The translations under genes and the position numbers were made by a program. Source: Lysobacteraceae bacterium (GTDB taxonomy: Bacteria; Pseudomonadota; Gammaproteobacteria; Xanthomonadales; Xanthomonadaceae). Taken from it: DNA of 42,607 nt. This document shows, one piece after another, positions 26,300 to 34,097 of this stretch (its first letter is position 1; the number at the start of each line of letters is the position of its first letter). Location: NCBI GenBank assembly GCA_028868545.1, contig JAGWUF010000018.1, positions 1 to 42,607 of the forward strand, read 5' to 3'. Below the pieces are notes generated by a model. The model worked only from the letters and a program-made list of their open reading frames with translations. It was not told the DNA's origin and made no database searches.

Positions 26300-28288
26300 A
26301 TGAGTTATTTCGTCACCGGTGGTACCGGGTTCATCGGCCAGTACCTGATCGACAATCTGCTCAAGCGCAAGGGCACCGTGCATGTGCTGGTGCGCAAGGC
26401 GTCGATGAAGAAATTCGACGCCCTGGTCAAGCAGCGCGGTTGGGATCCCAAGCGGGTGCTGGCAGTGGCCGGTGACATGACCGCCGGCAAGTGCGGGGTG
26501 AGCGCGGCGCAGCTGGCGGCGCTGGCCGTCAAGGTGCAGCATTTCTTCCATCTGGCCGCGATCTACGATGTCACCGCCTCGGCCGAAAGCCAGCAGGCGG
26601 CGAACGTGGACGGCACCGCGCATGCGCTGGATCTGGCGGCGGCCCTGAAGGTGAAGTGCTTCCACCACACCAGTTCGATTGCCGCTGCCGGCCTGTATCA
26701 GGGCGTGTTCCGCGAGGACATGTTCGAGGAAGCCGAAGGCCTGGATGATGCCTATCTGCGCACCAAGCACGCCTCCGAAGGCCTGGTGCGTGCGGAAAAG
26801 CGCATCAAGTGGCGGATCTACCGTCCGGGCATGGTGGTGGGGCATTCGCAGACGGGCTATATCGACAAGATCGACGGGCCGTATTACTTCTTCACCTTCC
26901 TCAAGAAACTGCGCGAGATGCTGCCGCCGTGGATGCCCACCCTGGGCATTGAAGGGGGGCGCATCAACATCGTGCCGGTGGATTTCGTGGCCGATGCGAT
27001 GGATCACATCGCGCACAAGCCCAAGCTTGACGGCCACTGCTTCCACCTGACCGACCCCGACCCGATGCGGGTGGGCGAGGTGCTGAACACGTTTGCCCGC
27101 GCCGGCCACGCGCCGGAAATGACCATGCGGCTGGATGCGCGGATGTTCGCTTTCCTGCCGGGCAGCGTGCGCATGGCGGTGGGCGGGCTGCCGCCGGTGC
27201 GACGCTTCATCGGCATGTTGCTGCGCGATTTCCGGATCCCGAAGGAAACCCTCAAGTTCATCACCTATCCCACCCGTTTCGACAACCGCGAAACCGAGCG
27301 TGCGCTGAAAGGCAGCGGCATCGCGGTACCGCGCCTGGACGACTACGCGTGGCGGCTGTGGGACTACTGGGAGCGCCACCTGGATCCGGATCTGTTCATC
27401 GACCGCAGCTTGAAGGGCAAGGTCAAGGGCAAGGTGGTGCTGATCACCGGCGGCTCGTCCGGTATCGGGCTGTCCACCGCGCAACGGGTGGCCGAGGCGG
27501 GGGCCACCACCCTCATCGTGGCGCGCGGCGAAGAAGAGCTGTTCAAGGCGCGCGATGCGATGAAGAAAGCCGGCGGCAAGGTGTTTGCCTACACTGCGGA
27601 CCTGGCCGACATGGCCAGCTGCGACAAGCTGGTGGAAACCGTGCTGAAGGAGCACGGCGCGGTGGACGTGCTGGTCAACAATGCCGGACGTTCGATCCGG
27701 CGTTCGATCGAGGCCAGCTACGACCGCTTCCACGATTTCGAACGCACCATGCAGCTGAACTATTTCGGCAGCATCCGCCTGATCATGGGCTTCATGCCGA
27801 CGATGGTGGAACGTCACCGTGGCCACATCATCAACATCAGCTCGATCGGGGTGCTGGCCAATTCGCCGCGGTTCTCCGCCTACGTGGCGTCGAAGGCAGC
27901 GCTGGATGCGTTCAGCCGCTGCGCGCAGGGCGAGTTGTCGGGCAAGGGCATCAGCTTCACCACCATCAACATGCCGCTGGTGAAAACGCCGATGATCGCG
28001 CCCACCAAGATGTACGACAGCGTGCCCACGCTGTCACCGGACGAAGCTGCCGACATGGTGGTCAAGGGCATCATCGAAAAACCCAGCCGCATTGCGACCC
28101 GGCTGGGCATTTTCGCGGCGCTGATCAACGCGGTGGCGCCCAAGGCCTACGAGGTGGTGATGAACACCGCGTTCGAATTGTTCCCGGACTCGGCCGCTGC
28201 CAAGGGCGACAAGAAGGCGCTGCGGGAAGAAACCCCCAGCCACGAGCAGATCGCCTTTGCGGCGTTGATGCGCGGGGTGCATTGGTGA
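26300..28288 (+). CDS. Two-domain fatty acyl-CoA reductase (alcohol-forming)
   Basis: 662 residues, the size of the Marinobacter fatty acyl-CoA reductase (about 661), which reduces acyl-CoA to fatty alcohol with NADPH. The N-terminal extended-SDR domain has MSYFVTGGTGFIGQYL, HTSSIAAAGLYQGVFREDMFEEAEG and YLRTKHASEG (Tyr-x3-Lys), then RIYRPGMVVGHSQTG. The C-terminal classical SDR domain starts VVLITGGSSGIGLS at about residue 378 and has NNAGRSIRRSIEAS, NISSIGVLANSPRFSAYVASKAALDAFSR. From memory these blocks match the Marinobacter enzyme closely. The start at 26300 (MSYFVTGG) is the natural one, preceded by GGGAGA. Fatty alcohol or wax-type lipids are the likely products; no wax synthase is in the window. 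Confidence 0.85.
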   Translation: MSYFVTGGTGFIGQYLIDNLLKRKGTVHVLVRKASMKKFDALVKQRGWDPKRVLAVAGDMTAGKCGVSAAQLAALAVKVQHFFHLAAIYDVTASAESQQAANVDGTAHALDLAAALKVKCFHHTSSIAAAGLYQGVFREDMFEEAEGLDDAYLRTKHASEGLVRAEKRIKWRIYRPGMVVGHSQTGYIDKIDGPYYFFTFLKKLREMLPPWMPTLGIEGGRINIVPVDFVADAMDHIAHKPKLDGHCFHLTDPDPMRVGEVLNTFARAGHAPEMTMRLDARMFAFLPGSVRMAVGGLPPVRRFIGMLLRDFRIPKETLKFITYPTRFDNRETERALKGSGIAVPRLDDYAWRLWDYWERHLDPDLFIDRSLKGKVKGKVVLITGGSSGIGLSTAQRVAEAGATTLIVARGEEELFKARDAMKKAGGKVFAYTADLADMASCDKLVETVLKEHGAVDVLVNNAGRSIRRSIEASYDRFHDFERTMQLNYFGSIRLIMGFMPTMVERHRGHIINISSIGVLANSPRFSAYVASKAALDAFSRCAQGELSGKGISFTTINMPLVKTPMIAPTKMYDSVPTLSPDEAADMVVKGIIEKPSRIATRLGIFAALINAVAPKAYEVVMNTAFELFPDSAAAKGDKKALREETPSHEQIAFAALMRGVHW

Positions 28289-28295
28289 CATGAAA

Positions 28296-28321
28296 AAGCC
28301 AACCCGGTGCGGGTTGGCTTT
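28296..28321. terminator. Terminator after the acyl-CoA reductase gene
   Basis: Perfect 10-bp stem AAGCCAACCC / GGGTTGGCTT with GGTGC loop, followed by TT on the plus strand. On the minus strand it continues into TTTTTCA. It is likely used by both convergent genes. Confidence 0.8.
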
Positions 28322-28360
28322 CGGGTTTGGCGCGGTGTCACGCCTGCGAATGTGCCGCCG

Positions 28361-29338
28361 TCAGTAGGTGCGGCACTGCTTGAAGCGCACCGCCTTGGTG
28401 CTGCCCGGCGGGGGCTGCAGTTGCACGCGCGAGGAGGCCAGCTCGGGGTAGCGCTCCAGCAGCGGGCACAGCTCGTTGATCGGGTCGGATTGTTCGGAGC
28501 TCAGGTACACCATCAAGGTGGATTGCGTGGACCACAGCGCGCGATCGACGCCGAACAGGGTGGAGATGGCGTTGGCCGCTTCGCGGCGATGCTGCTCGAT
28601 GACGACAGGGTCGGTGGGGAATTCGACCGGGGCCGCGACCGCCGGTGTGGCCGGAACTGCCGCCGGTGCGGATTTGGGCGCTGCGGCGGGTGCTGCGATG
28701 GCGGCGGGTGCCGGCTCGTCGACGTCGGGCTCCGATTGCAGGCCCTGGGCGATGAACCAGACCACCAGGCCGGCGAAGGCGGCGCCACCCCAGGCCAGCA
28801 AGGTGGCATTGGGCTTGGGGGCGGCAGGCGTGGGCTCGGCTTCCTGGGGACGCGCGACATACGGGCGCACTTCCGGCCACAGTTCGCTGCCGTCGATCAA
28901 CTCGAGATGCTGCGGCACCGCGATGCGTTCGGCCTCTTCGTCAAACCGGCCCGGGGTGACCACGATGACGTTGTCGGCACCGCGCAGGTTGGCCGATTTG
29001 GACAGACCGAGCAGGGCCTGGGCGCTGACCACCGAGCCGGTGCCGTATTTGCAGGACAGCAGCGCGAACGCGCCGTTGCGTTCCAGCAGGATGTCGCTGC
29101 CGTCGGTGGGAATGCCGTCGGCCGGCATGCCTTCCTCGATCACCGGGCGATAGCCGCGCCCGTGCATGGCCTGCAGGACGAGTTTGGTGAAATCCCGCCA
29201 GCGCAACTGGGCCAGTTGTTCGGCCCCGCGCGCCGCGGGTTCCGCGGACGGTTGCGCCGACTGTGCCTGTTTCAGCCAGTAGGACAAACCGAACCCGGAC
29301 AGGGCAAACACGCAAAGAGCGAGGAGAATGGCGATCAT
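28361..29338 (-). CDS. Membrane-anchored Mrr-like restriction-endonuclease-fold protein
   Basis: 325 residues. An N-terminal membrane helix (MIAILLALCVFALSGFGLSYWL) precedes a PD-(D/E)XK nuclease domain of the Mrr_cat type at about 40-160: FTKLVLQAMHGRGYRP, TDGSDILLERNGAFALLSCKYGTGS (the Asp and the Cys-Lys-Tyr replacing E-x-K), and NVIVVTPGRFDEEA. A second membrane helix (about 180-200) is followed by an Ala/Pro-rich linker and a C-terminal domain with Cys pairs, probably periplasmic. The Glu of the usual ExK is absent (SCKYG), so activity is uncertain. Role unknown: DNA quality control, defence or a non-enzymatic function are all open. Confidence 0.72.
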   Translation of the reverse strand: MIAILLALCVFALSGFGLSYWLKQAQSAQPSAEPAARGAEQLAQLRWRDFTKLVLQAMHGRGYRPVIEEGMPADGIPTDGSDILLERNGAFALLSCKYGTGSVVSAQALLGLSKSANLRGADNVIVVTPGRFDEEAERIAVPQHLELIDGSELWPEVRPYVARPQEAEPTPAAPKPNATLLAWGGAAFAGLVVWFIAQGLQSEPDVDEPAPAAIAAPAAAPKSAPAAVPATPAVAAPVEFPTDPVVIEQHRREAANAISTLFGVDRALWSTQSTLMVYLSSEQSDPINELCPLLERYPELASSRVQLQPPPGSTKAVRFKQCRTY

Positions 29339-29425
29339 GGGGGGCGCAGTGCCTGACAACGGAGATGGCACTATACCGATTGCAATGCGGCAGGAATGCG
29401 CGGCCCGATCGAACGCGCGGCCGCG

Positions 29426-29461
29426 CCTGCAGCGTTGCCGGGTTGCCAGCAACGCTGCAGG
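29426..29461. repeat. Perfect 13-bp inverted repeat
   Basis: CCTGCAGCGTTGC (29426-29438) and its exact complement GCAACGCTGCAGG (29449-29461) around a 10-base loop. It lies just downstream of the phasin stop (minus strand) and upstream of the Mrr-like gene. No T-run follows on either strand, so it may be an RNA hairpin or a protein site rather than a simple terminator. Confidence 0.7.
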
Positions 29462-29478
29462 TGGCGTGGGCGTCGTGC

Positions 29479-30141
29479 TCAGCCGGCGTCGGTGACGGCC
29501 TGGGTGTCCACCGCGGCAGCGGGTTTGGCGCTGGTCCTGCGCGGCTTGACGGCTTTGGCCGGCTTGCTGCTGCGGGCCGGCTTGCTGGGCTTGGCCTGCT
29601 TGGTGCTGGCGGGCCTGGAAGCCTTCGGGGCGGGCTTGGCGGCGGTCTTGGGGGCGGCTGGCTTGCGCGGCGCGGGGGTTTTGCGCAGCTCGGCGGTCAG
29701 ACGTTCGACGCGCTGGGTGAGGGCATTGAGGTCGTCGCGGCCAGGCACGCCCAGCTTCACCAGTGCGCGCTGGACGCGTTCTTCGAACACTTTTTCCAGC
29801 TTGTCCCAGGTGTCGGCGGCGCGTTCGCGGGCCTGATCGACGCGGCCCTCCACGGCATCGCGCATGACCCCGGCGCGGCTGCCGGCGAACTTGCGTGCGG
29901 TTTGCTCCAGCGACAGGCCGTCACGCACCAGGGTTTCGAACAGCTTGCCGCCTTCCGATTGGGCGCGGGTGAACGCCCCCATGCCGGCCAGCCAGATCTG
30001 CTGCGCCGATTCGGTGATGGATTTGGGATTGAATGCGGCATGCAGTTTGGAGGCACTGCCCTTGCGCGCGGAGGCCTTGCCCGCAGGCTTGCCGGCCGGC
30101 TTGGCAGTGGAGGGGCGAGCGGTTTTCTTCAGCTTGGCCAT
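29479..30141 (-). CDS. Phasin-family protein with histone H1-like tail (PhaI/PhaF-like)
   Basis: 220 residues. A basic start (MAKLKKTARPSTAKPAGKPAG) leads to the phasin domain at about 38-150: QQIWLAGMGAFTRAQSEGGKLFETLVRDGLSLEQ and an amphipathic coiled coil (VDQARERAADTWDKLEKVFEERVQRALVKLGVPGRDDLNALTQRVERLTAEL). The C-terminal 65 residues are a Lys/Ala/Pro-rich repeat, like histone H1 and like the tail of Pseudomonas PhaF, which binds DNA and helps share PHA granules between daughter cells. A polyhydroxyalkanoate granule or nucleoid role is inferred. No PHA synthase is in the window. Confidence 0.88.
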   Translation of the reverse strand: MAKLKKTARPSTAKPAGKPAGKASARKGSASKLHAAFNPKSITESAQQIWLAGMGAFTRAQSEGGKLFETLVRDGLSLEQTARKFAGSRAGVMRDAVEGRVDQARERAADTWDKLEKVFEERVQRALVKLGVPGRDDLNALTQRVERLTAELRKTPAPRKPAAPKTAAKPAPKASRPASTKQAKPSKPARSSKPAKAVKPRRTSAKPAAAVDTQAVTDAG

Positions 30142-30240
30142 GGGACGTGTACTCCGCGTTTCAGTGACGCTGTGGGAGGGATTGCGCTGCAGGATTGCAT
30201 TCCGGGATCGCAGTCAGGATCGCGGGCTCGAGTAGAGCAT

Positions 30241-31506
30241 TCACACCATGCGCGGCCGCTGCAGACGGTGTTCGATTTCATCCAGGGCACGGCTCAGGCG
30301 CGCCGTGGTGTCGGTCATGCGCGGCGCCGGCGGCAGGTGCGCGAGAATCGAGCGCGGCCGGTCGGCAATGACCTCCTCGCGCAGGGTGATGCCGTGCCGG
30401 GCCAGCACCGGTGCAAGTGCGGCCTGGCGCTGGCGCAGATCGGTCAGGGTGTTGCGATAGGCCAGCTGCGAGATGCGGCGGCGGGCGGAGAAGCTGAAGA
30501 CGTTGGTGTAGAACAATTCGCGGTCGGCGGCGTTGGGTTCGAACACGGCCTGATCGATGTGCGGATATTGCTGCGGATAGCGCGCCAGCCCGACCTGCAT
30601 GCGCGACTGCAGCATGGTGCGCAGGGTTTGCGAGAGCACGCCGGGCAGGCCGCCGTCGGCGATCCGGCGGTCGCTGTAGCGATGCTGCTGGGCCTCGTCA
30701 TTGCTGTCGTCGCCCGGGTTGAAGGGCACCAGCGGATTGATGCCCAGCAGCAGATCCACGTCTCTTTCCAGCACCACCGAGGCATGCATGGTGCGGCGCA
30801 GGGCGCCGTCGACGATGTGCCGGGTGCGGCCGCTCTTGTCCGGCAGCGAGACCGGTGGATACAGCCCCGGCAGGGCGGCGCTGGCCTGCACGGCGCGCGA
30901 GATCGGCACGTTGTCCCATCCGGCATCGCCAAAGCGGATGGCCTCGCCGCTGTCCAGATCCACGCCGATGACGTATAGCGGCCGTTCCAGCTGGCGGAAA
31001 TCATTGCTGCGACCGTTGCGGGTGAACACATCCTGCAGGAAGCGTTCGACTTCCCGGTTGTCGAACAGGCCGGTGGGCACCAGGCTGCCCAGCCGGTTGA
31101 GCAGGTCCGACCAGCGTGAATCGGTGCGGCCCAGCCACAGATCCCGGGTCAGGCGTGCCGCCATTCGCGGGATCGAGACGGCGCGCTCCAGATACTCGCC
31201 CAGCGCCGGGCGCAGGAAGGTTTCCGGCTGGAAATGCACGTCTTCACTGTCGCCGGTGATGAAAATGCGGCACAGCTCGGCGGTGTCCATGCGGTTGGCC
31301 AGACCGGCGGCAAAGAACGCCCCGGAGCTGACCCCGACGTAACAATCCAGCCGGGTCAGATCCAGCCCCTCGCAGGCTTCGTCCAGTGCGCGCAGGGCAC
31401 CCAGTTCGTACATCGCGCCCACCGGCCCGCCACCGGCAATGGCCAGCCCGATGCGGGATGCGCCGGTGCGGAATTTGGGCTTCTGGGCGGTGTGCAGTGA
31501 CAACAT
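30241..31506 (-). CDS. Patatin-like phospholipase
   Basis: 421 residues, cytoplasmic or membrane-peripheral serine hydrolase expected to act on phospholipid or other acyl esters. The oxyanion loop is GGGPVGAMYELG (25-36), the nucleophile elbow is GVSSG (Ser60), and the catalytic aspartate is in IVDGAL (Asp233): the Ser-Asp dyad of the patatin fold is complete. No signal peptide, so it is not an ExoU/PlpD-type secreted form by itself. The ATG at 31506 (MLSLHTAQKP) has GAGAG upstream. It is divergent from the gene at 31591 and next to the phasin gene. Confidence 0.9.
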   Translation of the reverse strand: MLSLHTAQKPKFRTGASRIGLAIAGGGPVGAMYELGALRALDEACEGLDLTRLDCYVGVSSGAFFAAGLANRMDTAELCRIFITGDSEDVHFQPETFLRPALGEYLERAVSIPRMAARLTRDLWLGRTDSRWSDLLNRLGSLVPTGLFDNREVERFLQDVFTRNGRSNDFRQLERPLYVIGVDLDSGEAIRFGDAGWDNVPISRAVQASAALPGLYPPVSLPDKSGRTRHIVDGALRRTMHASVVLERDVDLLLGINPLVPFNPGDDSNDEAQQHRYSDRRIADGGLPGVLSQTLRTMLQSRMQVGLARYPQQYPHIDQAVFEPNAADRELFYTNVFSFSARRRISQLAYRNTLTDLRQRQAALAPVLARHGITLREEVIADRPRSILAHLPPAPRMTDTTARLSRALDEIEHRLQRPRMV

Positions 31507-31578
31507 GGAAGGCTCTCGATCCGGAACCTCCCGAGTGTAGCGGAGCGCAATCGAGTGTTGCATCGAGGCGTCCATCGC

Positions 31579-31584
31579 TAGACT
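31579..31584 (+). promoter_or_regulatory. Candidate -10 element of a leaderless transcript for the gene at 31591
   Basis: TAGACT ends six bases before the ATG. TTGCAT at 31558-31563 is a reasonable -35 with a 15-base spacer. No ribosome site fits between the -10 and the ATG. Confidence 0.5.
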
Positions 31585-31590
31585 TGCCGG

Positions 31591-32304
31591 ATGTCCCTGC
31601 GGCCAGACCTGCAAGCACGGCTTGCACATCGATTGCGGTTGCATCAGCGCCTGTTCGATCCGCGCATCGAACCGCGCAATCGCTCGGCATGGCTCAAGCC
31701 GCTGCAGCGCTGGCAGGCGCAACGCCTGCAACGCAGCTTTGCCGAGTTCCTGCAGGATCCGGAACGACGTGCTGCGGCAGAATTTTTCCTGACCGATGTG
31801 TATGGCGAGCGCGATTTCCAGCAGCGCGATGCCGACATCGCCAGAATCCTGCCGAAAATGCAGCGCCTGCTGCCCGCCGTCTTGCTGGAAACCGTGGCGG
31901 ACGGCATCGAGCTTGCGGCGCTGAGCCATGCCTTCGACCTGCGCATGGCGGATGCATTGCAACAGGCATTGGCGCCGGGGGCGGCAGTGGAGGTGTCCAG
32001 CTATGCCGCGGCCTATCGCGCCGTGGGGCACCGGCGCTTGCGTGCACGCCAGATCGTCTTGATCGGGCAGGTCGGGCAGGGGCTGGCCGCGGCCTTGCAT
32101 CTGCCCGGCGTGGGCACCTTGCTGCGGGTTTCACGCCTGCCGGCACGCGCGGCGGGGCTGGGCGAGCTGCAGTCGTTCCTGGAGCGCGGCTTCGCCGCAT
32201 TTGCCCGGCTGGGCGATGCCAAGGCGTTTCTGGCGGACATCCAGCGCAGTGAAACGCAGGTGATGCAGCGGTTGTTTGCCGGTGCGGATGCGCCGTTCGG
32301 TTGA
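31591..32304 (+). CDS. Conserved hypothetical helical protein
   Basis: 237 residues, arginine- and leucine-rich, predicted all-helical, with no signal peptide or membrane helix. The most distinctive block is AAEFFLTDVYGERDFQQRDADIARILPKMQRLLP, followed by LAALSHAFDLRMADAL. I associate the FFL-x-D-x-YG-x-x-DF-x-x-RD pattern with an uncharacterised family in gammaproteobacteria, and know no function. It is divergent from the patatin gene, with a leaderless-type -10 directly before the ATG. Confidence 0.8.
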   Translation: MSLRPDLQARLAHRLRLHQRLFDPRIEPRNRSAWLKPLQRWQAQRLQRSFAEFLQDPERRAAAEFFLTDVYGERDFQQRDADIARILPKMQRLLPAVLLETVADGIELAALSHAFDLRMADALQQALAPGAAVEVSSYAAAYRAVGHRRLRARQIVLIGQVGQGLAAALHLPGVGTLLRVSRLPARAAGLGELQSFLERGFAAFARLGDAKAFLADIQRSETQVMQRLFAGADAPFG

Positions 32305-32313
32305 GACCCGGGC

Positions 32314-33093
32314 TCAGCGCGCACCGAACATCAGCAGGGCCGACAACGCACCGGCCAGCAGCAGCGCGGCCACCAGCAGCCAGGGTACCCGTGACGCCCA
32401 GCCGCGACTGGGGGGCAGGGGCGGGGCATCGGCGGCTTGCTGGCGCTGGACTTGCTGCGCGCACTGGAGATCACTGGCCAGCGTGGTGGAACCTTCCACC
32501 ACGAACCGGTGTTGCGTCCCGAACAGCAGTTGGTCGCCCGGTTGCAGCACGGCCTGCTGCACGGGTTGGCCATTGAGGCGTACCGGGGCGGTGGTCTGGC
32601 GCAACACCGGCTTGCCGCCTGCCATTTCGATCAGGGCGTGCTCGGTGGCGATGCCATGGCCTTCCAGGCGCAGGTCGGCCTGCGCCGCACTGCCGATCCG
32701 GCGAGGCTTTTCCAGGCTCAGGCTGCGGCCATGATGCGGGCCGCCGATTCCGCGCAGCACCAGCCGCACGTTGCCGGTTGCATCGCGGCCGGGTGCGGGC
32801 GGCGGCCGTTCATTGCTGGCCAGCAATTGCACTTCCTGCCCGTCCACATGAATGCTGTCGCCGGCGCGCAGCAGCGCCACCTGCGACACGGGCCGGCCAT
32901 TCACATGCACCCCGCGCACCCCTTCGGCCACGGTCAACCAGAGGCCGCGGCGGTCATTGCACAGCTGCAGCAACCAGGCCCCGTCGACCGGCTGGGACGC
33001 CAGCCCGTGCGGGCCTTGGCCGAGTGCAAGGATGCCGGGTTCCAGCATCAGCTCGCGTGAGTCGTTGCAAAAATGCAGGCGCAGATCGTTCAT
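32314..33093 (-). CDS. FHA-domain protein with a C-terminal membrane anchor
   Basis: 259 residues. The central domain (about 110-200) has the FHA pattern RRIGSAAQADLRLEGHGIATEHALIEMAGGKPVLRQ, then APVRLNGQPVQQAVLQPGDQLLFG, where Arg, Ser/Thr and His bind a phosphothreonine. The first 90 residues contain a related degenerate unit (GVHVNGRPVSQVALLRAGDSIHVDGQEVQLL). After a Gln/Pro-rich linker the protein ends in one hydrophobic helix (VPWLLVAALLLAGALSALLMF). It is likely a cytoplasmic-side sensor of a phosphorylated partner; no kinase gene is adjacent. TAGATT lies eight bases before the ATG, again with no clear ribosome site. Confidence 0.85.
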   Translation of the reverse strand: MNDLRLHFCNDSRELMLEPGILALGQGPHGLASQPVDGAWLLQLCNDRRGLWLTVAEGVRGVHVNGRPVSQVALLRAGDSIHVDGQEVQLLASNERPPPAPGRDATGNVRLVLRGIGGPHHGRSLSLEKPRRIGSAAQADLRLEGHGIATEHALIEMAGGKPVLRQTTAPVRLNGQPVQQAVLQPGDQLLFGTQHRFVVEGSTTLASDLQCAQQVQRQQAADAPPLPPSRGWASRVPWLLVAALLLAGALSALLMFGAR

Positions 33094-33182
33094 CGTCGCG
33101 CAATCTAGCATGCGCCGGGACCGTTGTTCCGGGCCTGGCAAACGCGGCAGAATGCCGATGTCCAGCCGCCAACAAGTCGCCA

Positions 33183-33455
33183 ATGTCCCGCATCGATATT
33201 CGTCATGCCCACGACCTGCCCACGCCGCAAGCCCGCAAGGCGATCGAGGAGGTGGCGATGAAGTTGCAGGATCGCTTCCAGATCGATTACGGCTGGGAGG
33301 GCGATACCCTGCATTTCACCCGCAGCGGCATCGACGGGCACATCGCACTGGAGGGCAAGTCCCTGCACGTGCATGCCAAGCTGGGGTTCCTGGCGGCGAT
33401 GTTCAAGGAGCCGATCGAGGCCGAGATCAAGCGGGTGCTGAAGGAAAAGTTCTGA
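33183..33455 (+). CDS. Polyhydroxyalkanoic acid system family protein
   Basis: 90 residues: MSRIDIRHAHDLPTPQARKAIEEVAMKLQDRF, then DYGWEGDTLHFTRSGIDGHIAL, and a helix ending KEPIEAEIKRVLKEKF. This is the small family annotated as PHA-system or PHA-granule-region protein, often found next to phasin or PHA genes; its biochemical role is not established. It lies 3 kb from the phasin gene. The TGA stop is built into a hairpin shared with the convergent tetR. Confidence 0.85.
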   Translation: MSRIDIRHAHDLPTPQARKAIEEVAMKLQDRFQIDYGWEGDTLHFTRSGIDGHIALEGKSLHVHAKLGFLAAMFKEPIEAEIKRVLKEKF

Positions 33456-33491
33456 CCGTCGCGGGCCGCGTTCACGCCGCGGCCACGGTCA
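33453..33491. terminator. Hairpin carrying the stop codons of two convergent genes
   Basis: TGACCGT (33453-33459) and ACGGTCA (33485-33491) are perfect complements, with a G/C-rich inner stem (GGCCGCG / CGCGGCC). The outer arms contain the stop of the PHA-system gene and, on the other strand, the stop of tetR. Confidence 0.55.
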
Positions 33492-34097
33492 GGGTTGCAG
33501 CAGGTGCGCGATGACATCGCGCAGCCCGTCTTCCAGCAGCGTGCGGTCGAGGTCGGGCTCGCGGGTTTCGCGCAGGCGCATGCCTTCGAACAGCAGCTGC
33601 AGTATCAGCACCCGCTTGGGAATGTCCTGCGCCGCGATGCCGGGGCCGCCGGCTTGCTTGCCGCGCCCCAGCCATTCCTGCAGCGACTGTCGCAGCTGGC
33701 GGTCGAAGTGCTGCACCGCCGCCGCGATCTGCGGATCACGGGTGGCTTCCGCGGACAGTTCCAGCAGCAGCGGCGCGCTGAGGTGACGGCCATCGGCATG
33801 GCGGTGGCTGCCGTAGGCGTCGACCAGCTCACGCGCCAGGTCGACCTTGCGGTTGAGGCGGATGTCCTCGCGCACCAGTTCGAGCTGGCGCTGCACGATG
33901 GCCTGGATGATCGCGGCCTTGTTCTCGAAATAGCGGTAGATCAGGCCCGGGCTCATGCCGGCGGTTTCGGCGATCTTCGCCATGCCGGCGGCGTGGAAGC
34001 CGTGCTCGATGAAGCATTGCTGCGCCGCCTGCAGGATGCGTTCACGCTGCGCCTGGGTGCGCGCTTCGGCCTTGTCGCTGCGGGACGATGCGGTCAC
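33489..34097 (-). CDS. TetR/AcrR-family regulator of the RND efflux operon
   Basis: 202 residues. The DNA-binding head is [50 protein letters not shown], followed by a helical ligand domain. The GTG start at 34095-34097 overlaps the stop of the RND permease (GTGA), so it is the last gene of the efflux operon. A palindrome overlapping the promoter at 38519-38534 is a likely operator, giving negative autoregulation of the whole operon. This is inferred from position; binding is not shown. Confidence 0.9.
   Translation of the reverse strand: MTASSRSDKAEARTQAQRERILQAAQQCFIEHGFHAAGMAKIAETAGMSPGLIYRYFENKAAIIQAIVQRQLELVREDIRLNRKVDLARELVDAYGSHRHADGRHLSAPLLLELSAEATRDPQIAAAVQHFDRQLRQSLQEWLGRGKQAGGPGIAAQDIPKRVLILQLLFEGMRLRETREPDLDRTLLEDGLRDVIAHLLQP

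Noticed and set aside
25763..28288. Upstream extension of the acyl-CoA reductase to 841 residues
   Set aside because: The extra 180 residues run antisense through tetR and the ACBP gene; the natural N-terminus MSYFVTGGTGFIG starts at 26300.
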